64,000 bases of DNA from an uncultured Odoribacter sp. (lineage in GTDB: Bacteria > Bacteroidota > Bacteroidia > Bacteroidales > Marinifilaceae), in assembly GCA_910578985.1 (NCBI GenBank), contig CAJTSF010000009.1:1902-65901 (forward strand). Reading direction: 5' to 3'. The translations under genes were made by a program, and so were the position numbers. Positions 56,201 through 64,000 of the stretch are shown piece by piece. Each line of letters starts with the position of its first letter. The first letter of the stretch is position 1. Below the pieces are notes generated by a model that saw only the letters and a list, made by a program, of their open reading frames with translations, had not been told where the DNA came from and made no database searches.

Positions 56201-56756
56201 CATCACCGATACGGTAAGCGCCACGGGGAATATATACCATTTCTATGGCATGCCCGACTACTTGCACGTTACCGTTCCGAATATCATCCGTTTTCAATTG
56301 ATCCACCAATAATTGATGCTCGATATCCCAAGTTACCTCCATCTGGACGGAATCCTTCGCCCAGACACCATGTCCTCTCCGGTAAATATACAAACCGGTA
56401 TTGTAATTTGTACCGGATTCACTCAAGGGGCTAAGCCAAAAATCATAAGCCGCAGAATCCTGCTCACCGACAATTCGATGACCGTCTGCAGCTAAATACA
56501 AATGATGCCAAGACTCCGGATGCTTGGTGTCTGCATCTTTCTTTTTGAATTTAAAAAACACATAGGCGGCATCATAATTATAGGCATCCCGCCAAGAATT
56601 TTCCCACACGACGGTAAAGGTCATCTTCAAACGCGCACCTTGTCCGCCTCCTACCGAAGACGCCCGATAACGCACGGAATCAATTCGAATATTATCGGCA
56701 GAAGCGGAAATAACCCAACTGAACAACAATAACGCTAAAACTCCAATATGTTTCAT
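53292..56756 (-). CDS. Secreted FGE-like protein with F5/8C insertion and glycine-rich C-terminus (C)
   Basis: 1154 aa. Residues 1-20 are a signal peptide (MKHIGVLALLLFSWVISASA). The N-terminal beta domain carries VWENSWRDAYNYDAAYVFFK. FGE-like halves (EMVYIPRGAYRIGDG; FYAMKYELSQEQYVGFLNKL ... MDLSGNLAEIYYN ... VTFRLGRT) flank an F5/8C-like insertion (AADRINDNS, WWWQIDFGRG, FGVNASK, F-x-LEGSKDPDV, YRLRIEGM). An Ig-like linker (YIWYSSESGGEMKVLEG) and a He_PIG-like domain (GLSIDEQTGVISGLNATTC) follow. The C-terminal cassette (nt 53295-54060) starts YQIECWGASGG but is a variant: it lacks the TDIR motif of B and D, has GGGGGGSFVVAG followed by PICIGGGGGG, and ends HIRITLK. It begins 19 bases after the stop of B with no promoter between, so it probably shares a transcript with A-B. 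Confidence 0.95.
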   Translation of the reverse strand: MKHIGVLALLLFSWVISASADNIRIDSVRYRASSVGGGQGARLKMTFTVVWENSWRDAYNYDAAYVFFKFKKKDADTKHPESWHHLYLAADGHRIVGEQDSAAYDFWLSPLSESGTNYNTGLYIYRRGHGVWAKDSVQMEVTWDIEHQLLVDQLKTDDIRNGNVQVVGHAIEMVYIPRGAYRIGDGISNRGFRKLAFPLLEEYDIVTTDYEFSASIGDPKLAADRINDNSNRVLSDWSGEGETSWWWQIDFGRGNEKEITYFGVNASKRQPTYIPTYFVLEGSKDPDVTNPVWDRLWRGAGQGNWIVPKDAYPIEKALRLEKTGKYRVYRLRIEGMTAGFPLVSSIGMTEANLDDLVDYSVLIDSPVTTKDSMRHLGAGDGTVWTDGKIPATFPNGYSAFYAMKYELSQEQYVGFLNKLTYEQQNGLLNGVLDDLEEGDYIFGDKEQANHRNGIILAVKIKGMPAVFGCDLNGNHISSEADDGMNIACNYISIDDMLAYADWACLRPLSEMEYEKMCRPLYPAFPERMGYAWGTTNWVNPQINVTGREDEWASQGYANGNQVLDYPVKVGAFARTTDPSMEMSGAGYWGCMDLSGNLAEIYYNVNHLGLELLLSDSLSGDAGIRTNHQTAHGDGMLDGDGSYNGVASKQWGEDMEMFGIRGGSYASELSELSVADRTWFTGRFEASTQRDSSVTFRLGRTAPTFAELDSWLISESETTTKDGMCNDFFLANGIYVVRGNVPENPQGGAISYIWYSSESGGEMKVLEGEVNQGLYFNKYKNNTSLSQNRGMNMIFKRKVITPYTDSETSSENMIYLITNPFDSDIETFRYSTDTYQVKSNWDISIPHRWGFDKPYPGLSIDEQTGVISGLNATTCNVTVTLVSLQSPDIIYKKQVKETVRDYTAVNGNIRKLKLTAGSYQIECWGASGGAKTIALSLKGAYAMSPYVAAEATDISILVGMQGGWGNSAGGGGGGSFVVAGTNTPICIGGGGGGNQYNQAVTGATYYYAYGQASNYGGRHAACSAVGVGQGGSGNTVSGACGGGGLLSNGGQGNYGRPGVAFVNGGTAVAGTNYSSASGGFGGGASTHGNSGGGGGGGGYTGGSGGNHNSPFHGGGGGSYWLSGGRAIAGYKSMPAINGGNETGHYGNGHIRITLK

Positions 56757-56775
56757 AAACTACTGTTTTGAAAAA

Positions 56776-59700
56776 TTATAGCACTGTAATCCTCACTAAT
56801 CCATGTCCTTGTTTGCCTGTCATCGAACCGCCCGCAGGATTAGGCATGGCAACACCGCCGGAAATGGTTTTCGCCTTTTTCAAATAATATTGAGTCTGTT
56901 TGACGTAACTGGAAGGCGGATAAGAAAAGGTAGCCTCCGTCCATATAAAGCCGGAACCGCCGCCACCGCCCTGCGTGTCGCTTCCCACCGACGTCGTGGA
57001 AAGAGTACCTCCTCCATACCAACCGCCGCCACCGCCGCCGCCATCACCCCTGTTGGTACCGCCGCCATATCCGAAACCTCCCCCATTGCCTGCTTTTGTC
57101 TGTGTCCCGTCATAAGTTCCGTAACCATTCCCTGAAGTACCGCCACCGTGTCCGTATGAGTCGCCGCTATCCTCTCCGCCACCGCCACCGCCGCCGGCAA
57201 CGATAATGCGGTGATTGACCGAATTACTGACGATTCGGATATCCGTACCGCCACCGCCACCGTTCCCCGGCTCTCCGGCAGAAGAAGCATAACCGGCTCC
57301 ACCGCCGTTCCAACCTCCGGCAGCACTCCCACTATTGCTGGAATAACCTTGTCCGCCCACATAAATATAAATATTGGTATTGGCTGTCAAAGTCAGATTC
57401 CCGACGGAATAACCGCCCAAACCTCCCAATCCGGAATTTCCATTTCCGCTAAGTCGCCGTCCTCCTCCTTCGGCACCCCAACATTCCAACTGGTATGTGC
57501 CCGGCGGCAAAGTGATATTTTGTTGTCCTCCCGTATAATTCCAGTCACGGATCTCCTTGACGCGTTTTTCATAAATCATATTGTCATACAAAGGACAACG
57601 CAAAGTCACCACCACATCGCACATTGTATTGGTCAACCCGGACAACACGCCTGTATTCTCATTAATTGTTATGCCCGGAGTACCGCTTTTAATGGCCCAC
57701 TGCCGGGGAAGCGAAGCATCCCAATTGCACTTCACTTGATGAGTATTGCCCGTATATTGAAACATTTCCAGATTCGACTCAAAAGGATTGGCGACTAAAC
57801 TGACCACATATTCCGAAGAAGTTTGCGAATCGCTGAAAGGCGAAAACACTTTCCGTTTAAACTTGAAATTCAAACCGTTGACATTCCCGCCGATCGTATC
57901 ATTCTTATACTTGTCAAAATACAGATTCTGATTGGTCTGATTCTCCATGACTTTCCATTCTCCCCCGCTTTCCGAACAATACCAGATATAATTCAACAAA
58001 CCGCCATACGGATTCTCAGGCTTATTCCCCTTAATCGTATAAGTCGTCGTATTCAGAAAAAAATCGCTCTGATGTTTCCCCTGGGTGGTCTGTTGTTCTT
58101 CTGTAATCAACCAGGATTCCAATTCCCGCAACACGGGAGCCGAATGTCCCAAACGGAAAGTCACCGTCGAATCCCGGTCGGTGATATTGGCAAAATAACC
58201 CGTATGCCACGTTCGGTCGGACACTCGTAATAAGGACCCCTCCGATGCGAAACTCCCTCCTTTCAAAGCTATGCACACAGGATTCTCCGACCAACGTTTC
58301 GTCGTGGAACCGTTCCCGTTATAAGCCCCGTTGGTTCCCAACAAACCGTCTCCGTGGGAGGTCGCATGACTGGTAATGACATCCACATTCCCGCTGTAAC
58401 TCTCAGGCAATAGCAAAGTAATCCCCTGATGATTCACATTATAACACATCTCCGCCAGATTGCCGCACAAATCCATACATCCCCAAAAACCGGCACCCGA
58501 TTCTTCTATACCGCTCTGGGTATGCTTGGCAAAAGCCCCCACGCGTAAAGGGAAGCCTAACGCACCTCCGTAATTGGCATTGCCTTGGGTTGCAGCCTCC
58601 ATGGAAGTCCCCATGGCGGCAATATCGCTATGGGAAGCTGCGGTTAATTTTCGCGTTCCCCAGGCATATTCGCCTCTTGATGGGGAATAGGGGAAAAAGG
58701 GACGGCTCATCTTTTCATATTCCATTTCGCTCAAAGGACGCAAACAAGCCCAATCCGCATAAGCCAGCATATCCCGTATATTCATATAATTGCAAGCGAC
58801 ATTCTGTCCGTCGCGTTCTTGACCGGAAGGATCATCGGTATTATAATCACAGGCAAAAGTCACGGGCAATCCGGCCATTTTCGTAACGATTCGAATACCG
58901 TTCCGGCAACTCGGAGCATGCCCGTTTCCGAAAATATAATCTCCCTCCTGCAACAAATCCAAACGATTATCCAACAATCCGTTCTGTTGAGCATAGGTCA
59001 GTTTATTTAAAAAACGGGCATACTGGTCTTGGCTGATTTCATATTTCATCGCATAAAAACCGGCATAACCGTTAGGAAACGAAGCTGGCACCGACGAATT
59101 CCACCACACACTACCATCCGCAGCCCCGAGATTACGCAGGGAATCTTTAAGAGTGACAGGATTGTCTATCAACACACTGTAATCTCTTGAATCCTCCAAA
59201 TCATTTTCCGTCATCCCCACGGATGAAATAATCGGATATCCCGCATTCATGCCGTCGATTTCTATACGATAAGCCCGAAAGCCGTCCTTATACTCGGGAT
59301 GTGCCGCGTTGTCATAAACTTTTGCATCGATGGGCAAAGCCTTCTCGATAGGATAGGCATCTTTTGCCATCATCCAGTTATCTCTTCCGCTGCCTTTCCA
59401 CACCTCCACCCAATTCCCGCCGTCCGGATCCAAAGAACCCATCAATCGGAAGGTGGTAGGATAATAGGTCGGTTGATGCTTGTAAGCATTGACTCCCCAA
59501 TACGTCAATCTCTTGTTATTGCCGGCGCCGAAATCAATGGACCACCACCAAGGGGCGGTTCCGCCTTTCCACTCGCTCAACAGATTCTGGGTATTGTCAT
59601 TTACTCGATCGGCGGCATAACGCGCGGTTGAATCATTATTGGAGGATGTCAATAAATAATTGGTGCTGACAATATCATCCTCTGCCGGTATCGGAAATGC

Positions 59701-60279
59701 CAATTTACGGAATCCTTTCGTGGACACGCCGTCGCCGATGCGATAAGCGCCACGGGGAATATACACCATCTCTATGGCATGCGCCACAATCTGCACTTTG
59801 CCGTTGGTGATGTCCGTATAAGTCAGCTGGGGATTAATCATCTGTTTGGTGATATCCCATGTCACCTCCAACTGCACGGAATCCTTGGGAAAGATGCCGT
59901 TTTCTTTCCGATAAATATAAAGACCGGTATTATATTTTGTCCCTTCGGAACTTAAAGGACACAACCAAAAATCATACTGCCCGTTTCCTCCGACAACCTG
60001 ATGTCCTTCATGAAAAAGATAAAGATGATTCCAGGGTTGGGCTACTTTGGTACTGGTCTCTTTACGCTTGAATTTGAAAAACACATAAGCGGCATCATAA
60101 TTATAGTCATCCCGCCACGAATTCTCCCACGTCACCGTCACCCACATCTTCAAAAGAGGCTGCCCGCTATTCACGCTCGTCATGTTATACCGCACGGAAT
60201 CCACCCGGATATTATTTCCCCTCCCCGCAAAAGGCAGAAGAAATGAAATGAGCCATATTAGTATGATGTATTTTCTCAT
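56776..60279 (-). CDS. Secreted FGE-like protein with F5/8C insertion and ALK-type glycine-rich C-terminus (B)
   Basis: 1167 aa. Signal peptide 1-21; N-terminal beta domain 22-165 (TWENSWRDDYNYDAAYVFFK). FGE-like segment 168-184 (IEMVYIPRGAYRIGDGV), F5/8C-like insertion about 190-365 (AADRVNDNTQ, WWWSIDFGAGNNK, GVNAYKHQP, F-x-LMGSLDPDG, YRIEI), FGE-like remainder about 395-710 (FYAMKYEISQDQYARFLNKL, CLRPLSEMEYEKM, GCMDLCGNLAEMCYN, TFRLG). Ig-like linker 715-830, He_PIG-like 835-905 (GITINENTGVLSGL), glycine-rich 910-1167 with YQLECWGAEGGG, IYIYVGGQG, GGGGTDIRI, RIIVAGGGGGGG and GGGGGGGWYGGG, a close fit to the ALK/LTK glycine-rich pattern. The copper-binding cysteines of true FGE are absent after LKGGSF, so it is probably a binding protein. 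It starts 5 bases after the stop of A. Confidence 0.96.
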   Translation of the reverse strand: MRKYIILIWLISFLLPFAGRGNNIRVDSVRYNMTSVNSGQPLLKMWVTVTWENSWRDDYNYDAAYVFFKFKRKETSTKVAQPWNHLYLFHEGHQVVGGNGQYDFWLCPLSSEGTKYNTGLYIYRKENGIFPKDSVQLEVTWDITKQMINPQLTYTDITNGKVQIVAHAIEMVYIPRGAYRIGDGVSTKGFRKLAFPIPAEDDIVSTNYLLTSSNNDSTARYAADRVNDNTQNLLSEWKGGTAPWWWSIDFGAGNNKRLTYWGVNAYKHQPTYYPTTFRLMGSLDPDGGNWVEVWKGSGRDNWMMAKDAYPIEKALPIDAKVYDNAAHPEYKDGFRAYRIEIDGMNAGYPIISSVGMTENDLEDSRDYSVLIDNPVTLKDSLRNLGAADGSVWWNSSVPASFPNGYAGFYAMKYEISQDQYARFLNKLTYAQQNGLLDNRLDLLQEGDYIFGNGHAPSCRNGIRIVTKMAGLPVTFACDYNTDDPSGQERDGQNVACNYMNIRDMLAYADWACLRPLSEMEYEKMSRPFFPYSPSRGEYAWGTRKLTAASHSDIAAMGTSMEAATQGNANYGGALGFPLRVGAFAKHTQSGIEESGAGFWGCMDLCGNLAEMCYNVNHQGITLLLPESYSGNVDVITSHATSHGDGLLGTNGAYNGNGSTTKRWSENPVCIALKGGSFASEGSLLRVSDRTWHTGYFANITDRDSTVTFRLGHSAPVLRELESWLITEEQQTTQGKHQSDFFLNTTTYTIKGNKPENPYGGLLNYIWYCSESGGEWKVMENQTNQNLYFDKYKNDTIGGNVNGLNFKFKRKVFSPFSDSQTSSEYVVSLVANPFESNLEMFQYTGNTHQVKCNWDASLPRQWAIKSGTPGITINENTGVLSGLTNTMCDVVVTLRCPLYDNMIYEKRVKEIRDWNYTGGQQNITLPPGTYQLECWGAEGGGRRLSGNGNSGLGGLGGYSVGNLTLTANTNIYIYVGGQGYSSNSGSAAGGWNGGGAGYASSAGEPGNGGGGGTDIRIVSNSVNHRIIVAGGGGGGGEDSGDSYGHGGGTSGNGYGTYDGTQTKAGNGGGFGYGGGTNRGDGGGGGGGWYGGGTLSTTSVGSDTQGGGGGSGFIWTEATFSYPPSSYVKQTQYYLKKAKTISGGVAMPNPAGGSMTGKQGHGLVRITVL

Positions 60280-60284
60280 ATTCG

Positions 60285-63200
60285 TTATTTTACTGTGATT
60301 CGGATTAAACCATTTCCGCTTCTTGATCCATTACTCATATATCCATCTTGAACCCCACCAATATAACCGGAACCGCCACCACCACCCTGGTCATCATAAT
60401 CGTCATATTTGGGATAATCATTACCTCCAGCACCACCACCATAGTAGCCACCACCACCACCACCACCACCGGACTTAGAACCATAACTATTAGAACCTCC
60501 ATATCCTCGACCACCCGCACTTCCTCCACCTCCTCCCTTACCTCCTCTATTAGAGTGACCTCCCTCTCCACCACCTCGCGAACCTGAACCATTACCTCCT
60601 GTAACTCCACCTCCCGAACCACCTGCTGATGGTCCCTTACCTCCTCCTCCTCCTGCAACTATGATTTGATAACTAATACCTGTACTACCTGAACGAATGT
60701 CAGTCATACCTCCACCAACATCCGATGCTCTTCCATGCCCAGAACCTCCTCCATTCCAACCATTTTGCCCTCCGACATAAAGATAAAGAGTTTGGCTGTT
60801 ACCCGCATAATTACCTCTGGCATATCCACCGTATCCACCCTGACCGGTTCCTCCCTGTGCGCCATAACACTCTAACTGATAGGTTCCACCGGATAATCGT
60901 ACAGACTTATAAGAGCCTGTATACGCATATTCTCTGGATGTCTCTTTTACTGTTTTTTTATGAACAATATCCGGACAACGCTGATCCACTAAAGTGACAA
61001 CAACATTACATATAGTCCCGCTTAACCCGCTTAATACTCCTGATGTATTAATGGAAATTCCCCCTCGTGCCCCCTCTATATCCCATCGTTTTGGAATATT
61101 ACTTCCCCAACTATGCGTAACTTGCAAAGTATTAGTTGAACCGGTTCCATTACTAAATGTTTGCACTAAAGTGCTACCAAACGGATTATCTATCGCACAA
61201 TCAGGCATTATGAAATTTACTGTATCTTTGAAAACATAACAACCATCGGTACTGGTTAAAGTAACCTCTATCGGACGAACTTCGTTAGGACTTGGATTAT
61301 CAAAGTTTCCCCACACAGGATGACAAAAACTGGTCAACACTCTATCTTGATTTAATAATGGCTTATTCGATTTAATATCCCGCCAAACAATATTAACTAA
61401 ATAATCCGACGTCACACGAATACCTTCTGTCCCGGTTCCTATGACTACCTCAGTTTTATCAAAAGAGTATGAAGGCATAGGTACTTTATAGACGATTGTA
61501 TCTTTATGGAAAATATGATTATAAATTGACATATGAACAGCGATTGGTCTATCTTCTCCAAATTGGAAATCGTTAAAATAACTACAATCCAACCTAAAAT
61601 AACTGCTCTTATCTGTCTCCGTCGTTGGAGGATATTCTACTCCTGTTTTTATATCAATCCATTTAACAACCAAATTCGTACTTTGACTTGTCACTGTTAT
61701 TCCATGATTAGTAGTTCCAAAAATATAAGTCGCCTTACTTTTATCTATTTCATAGGTAGGATCTACGACCCGCAAACCTATTTGAGCCATACTTTCACCT
61801 TGAGGGGTCACAATTTTTCGTCGATAGCGATACTCTCTCATTTTTCCTCCCTCTCCAAAACGCCCAATAACATTAGGCAAATTCAAATCTTTATCTGTAA
61901 ACCCCTCCATCAAAGTCCAATCTTGGCTATCATCCTCACTCTTACTCCATAAAACACAATAAGTAGCCCCCACATCTGCCGCCCCACTACCGGAAACAAT
62001 ATAATTTTCCCCATCGTTAATTGTATCATAAACGATATGCCCGTCACTTCCGACTTCCCCATTCAATAATGTTAAGGTATTCACCACTTCCAAGACTTCT
62101 TCCGCCGGACACCTCCTCCCCAGACGAATCCCCACCGTACTGTCCCGCTCATTCACATCCTTCCAATAGTTCTGGAAATACCGCCGGTCGGACACGGCCA
62201 ATTCTTTGACATCCGTGCTTCCGAAATGACCGCCCCGCAATGCAAAGGCAGCCGGACCGGCAGGCCAAGCTGCGACATTCGCCGCTTCCGGCAAAGCTGC
62301 CGCCGTCAAATATCCATTTCCGTGTCCGGCAATAAAATCTTTACCCTTAAACACGCGTCCCGCTGCATTGACATTGTAATAAGGTTCTGCCAAATTACCG
62401 CTCAATTCAAATACCCCCCAATAACTCACCCCGCATCCTTCCCGGTTTGCCGTCTCGCTTCCGGCAAAAACGCCATTCCGCAAAGGACCTCCCACAACTC
62501 CGTTGTAATTGGCGTTTCCGTCCGCCCGCTCCGCGCTTGAACCGACATTCCGCAAATTTCCGGCATGTTCCAACCCTAAAGAATTCCAGGCATACTCTCC
62601 GACTTGCGGAATGGCAGTGTAATCATACAAAGGACGCCCCAATTTCTCAAACTCCAATTCGGTCATCGGACGCAAACCGCTCCAGGCTGCATAAGCCTGC
62701 AAATCCTTTAATGATAGATAATTGCAAGCCAACGTCTGCCCGTCATCGTCATTCCCCGGCAAATTCTTCGGATTCAAATTATTGGCAAACACCATCGGCG
62801 CTCCCGTAACTTTTCGCTCCACGATAATGCCGTTACGGCAATTCACCGTATCACGGCGAGGACCGAAAATATACTCTCCCTCCTCCATCGCTGCCAAACC
62901 GGGAATCAAAGCCTGTTGTTGCGCCCAAGTCAAGGTATTCAAAAAAGAGACATACTGCTCTTGGGTCAATTCATATTTCATGGCATAAAACTCTTGGTAG
63001 CCATTGGGATAATCGGACTTCACCACAGCTCCGCTGTTCCAAGCCGTACCGTCTTGCGCCCCGAAACTACGCTTGGACTCCAATATCAGAGAATCCCGAT
63101 CCACCAGAACAGTATGGTCTTTGATCAAAGGATTATCCACATCCGTCATGGAGATACTCTTGATGGCTAAAGTTCCAGTAAAATCCTCGAACACCAAACG

Positions 63201-64000
63201 ATAAATCGAATAAGCCTTCGTATTCCCCGTGGCAATGGTTTGCTCACTGGGGTAAGCGGAATTGGTCGCAACAATCCAGTCGGAAGAGGATTTCTCGAAA
63301 ATAACCACCGGATCATCAAAAAGCGAGGCTTGGGCTTCTAATCGCCATTTCTTGGGCACCGCACTGTTTTGCGTGGCACAAATTCCCAAATACCGGATAA
63401 TTTTGTTTGTTCCGAAATCCACTTCCCACTCGGCGCCTGTTCCCTCTGCCGGTATCCAGCAACTGGTCGTATCGCCGACACTGCCGCCCACATGATCGGC
63501 TGCTTTGTAAGGATCTCCCGAAGGAGAATACAAATTGCAATCGCTATTGATCAAATCGGCGGAAGTCGGAAAAGGAACATAATCCCGCCAGAACACTTTA
63601 TTTTCTTTCAAATTGTCTCCTGCTCGGAAAGGACCTCTGGGAACACGCACCATCTCGATGCCGAAAGCTGACATTAAAACGGCATTTCTATTGATGTCGG
63701 AAAAAGTCAATGCCCCTCGGGAATTGGATTTTATATTCCAACTGACCTCGACCGGAATTTCTACCGAGCCATTTCCTTTTTGATTCAAATAAACATAAAA
63801 ACCGATATGTCCGTCTTCAACAGCTCCCTCTGCCAACTCGCAAGAATAACGGGAATCGGTCGTCCGGCAGGATTCGATATACATGGGATGCCACTCCTGA
63901 CCTGCATTCGCCCTCTTCCGGTATTTCAAAAAGACATACACGGCATCATGGTTATAATCATCTTTCCAGGCATGGTCCCAACTAATCGTAAAACTCAAGT
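60285..64000 (-). CDS. Secreted FGE-like protein with F5/8C insertion and glycine-rich C-terminus (A; N-terminus outside window)
   Basis: 1237 in-frame codons to the window edge. The first in-frame residue, from TTG at 63998, is internal: SFTISWDHAWKDDYNHDAVYVF aligns with residues about 45-65 of B, so only about 45 residues including the signal peptide are missing. The F5/8C-like insertion (about 140-300 in window numbering) is the most diverged of the six (AADHVGGSVGDTTSCW, WEVDFG). FGE-like remainder about 325-640 (FYAMKYELTQEQYVSFLNTL, FELSGNLAEPYYN, GIRLGRRC). Then an Ig-like linker, two tandem beta domains found only here (about 770-965: ITVTSQSTNLVVKWIDIK and IRVTSDYLVNIVWRDIK), He_PIG-like and ALK-type glycine-rich (YQLECYGAQGG, YLYVGGQNGWNGGG, GGGMTDIR, QIIVAGGGGG). 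GC content falls sharply near nt 62050, at the end of the FGE-like domain. Confidence 0.93.
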   Translation of the reverse strand, partial: LSFTISWDHAWKDDYNHDAVYVFLKYRKRANAGQEWHPMYIESCRTTDSRYSCELAEGAVEDGHIGFYVYLNQKGNGSVEIPVEVSWNIKSNSRGALTFSDINRNAVLMSAFGIEMVRVPRGPFRAGDNLKENKVFWRDYVPFPTSADLINSDCNLYSPSGDPYKAADHVGGSVGDTTSCWIPAEGTGAEWEVDFGTNKIIRYLGICATQNSAVPKKWRLEAQASLFDDPVVIFEKSSSDWIVATNSAYPSEQTIATGNTKAYSIYRLVFEDFTGTLAIKSISMTDVDNPLIKDHTVLVDRDSLILESKRSFGAQDGTAWNSGAVVKSDYPNGYQEFYAMKYELTQEQYVSFLNTLTWAQQQALIPGLAAMEEGEYIFGPRRDTVNCRNGIIVERKVTGAPMVFANNLNPKNLPGNDDDGQTLACNYLSLKDLQAYAAWSGLRPMTELEFEKLGRPLYDYTAIPQVGEYAWNSLGLEHAGNLRNVGSSAERADGNANYNGVVGGPLRNGVFAGSETANREGCGVSYWGVFELSGNLAEPYYNVNAAGRVFKGKDFIAGHGNGYLTAAALPEAANVAAWPAGPAAFALRGGHFGSTDVKELAVSDRRYFQNYWKDVNERDSTVGIRLGRRCPAEEVLEVVNTLTLLNGEVGSDGHIVYDTINDGENYIVSGSGAADVGATYCVLWSKSEDDSQDWTLMEGFTDKDLNLPNVIGRFGEGGKMREYRYRRKIVTPQGESMAQIGLRVVDPTYEIDKSKATYIFGTTNHGITVTSQSTNLVVKWIDIKTGVEYPPTTETDKSSYFRLDCSYFNDFQFGEDRPIAVHMSIYNHIFHKDTIVYKVPMPSYSFDKTEVVIGTGTEGIRVTSDYLVNIVWRDIKSNKPLLNQDRVLTSFCHPVWGNFDNPSPNEVRPIEVTLTSTDGCYVFKDTVNFIMPDCAIDNPFGSTLVQTFSNGTGSTNTLQVTHSWGSNIPKRWDIEGARGGISINTSGVLSGLSGTICNVVVTLVDQRCPDIVHKKTVKETSREYAYTGSYKSVRLSGGTYQLECYGAQGGTGQGGYGGYARGNYAGNSQTLYLYVGGQNGWNGGGSGHGRASDVGGGMTDIRSGSTGISYQIIVAGGGGGKGPSAGGSGGGVTGGNGSGSRGGGEGGHSNRGGKGGGGGSAGGRGYGGSNSYGSKSGGGGGGGGYYGGGAGGNDYPKYDDYDDQGGGGGSGYIGGVQDGYMSNGSRSGNGLIRITVK
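60448..60470 (-). repeat. In-frame triplet run in the glycine-rich tail of A
   Basis: Seven consecutive CCA triplets on the plus strand read as GGT glycine codons of gene A. The surrounding 400 bases are rich in CCT/CCA/ACC triplets, whereas the matching tails of B and C use many GCC/CCG triplets (GGC codons). A triplet run like this can change length without shifting the frame. Confidence 0.8.

Overview
The window looks like part of a Bacteroidota (most likely Bacteroidales, gut-type anaerobe) genome. The basis is the domain content (SUMF1/FGE-like secreted proteins, FISUMP domains, giant Ig/PKD-like repeat proteins with Cys-Gly motifs), promoters of the Bacteroidota type (TTTG, 19-base spacer, TAnnTTTG) and no obvious Shine-Dalgarno sites. 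I cannot name the genus. Every real gene is on the minus strand, so transcription runs from base 64000 towards base 1. Coding density is near 99 percent, no gap exceeds about 100 bases, and I see no RNA gene, insertion sequence, CRISPR array or plus-strand gene.

Layout in transcription order: (1) 64000-60285, gene A, 5'-truncated by the window edge, then B (60279-56776) and C (56756-53292), closely packed. (2) A good promoter at 53270-53240, then D (53190-49837) and E (49834-46589). (3) A probable promoter near 46520, then F (46491-43213), the giant G (43216-17774, 8480 aa, start codon overlapping the stop of F) and H (17766-15208). (4) A good promoter at 15187-15157, then I (15107-12225) and a second giant J (12218 to beyond base 1, over 4072 aa, 3'-truncated).

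A, B, C, D, E, F, H and I are eight paralogues. Each seven-domain-style protein starts with a signal peptide (A's lies outside the window), a conserved N-terminal beta domain with an SW-x-N-SWRDDYNYDAAYVFFK-like motif, and an FGE/SUMF1-like (C-type-lectin-like) domain lacking the catalytic cysteines. In six of them (A-F) an F5/8-type-C (discoidin)-like domain of about 160-175 residues is inserted inside the FGE-like domain. After an Ig-like linker comes an exchangeable C-terminal cassette: an ALK/LTK-type glycine-rich domain (A-D), a fibrinogen-related domain (E) or a FISUMP domain (F, H, I).

G and J are paralogous giants built almost wholly from beta-sandwich repeats. They share the same module order but differ in copy number: nine against one N-terminal units of about 270 aa, about 32 against about 18 units of about 88 aa, and four against one four-Ig supermodules of about 350 aa. 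Each giant directly follows a FISUMP-ending paralogue (F-G, I-J). My inference is a multi-component cell-surface adhesion or carbohydrate-recognition system, with very long fibres (G, J) expressed together with a family of lectin-like proteins with swappable tips. The function is not proven by the sequence.
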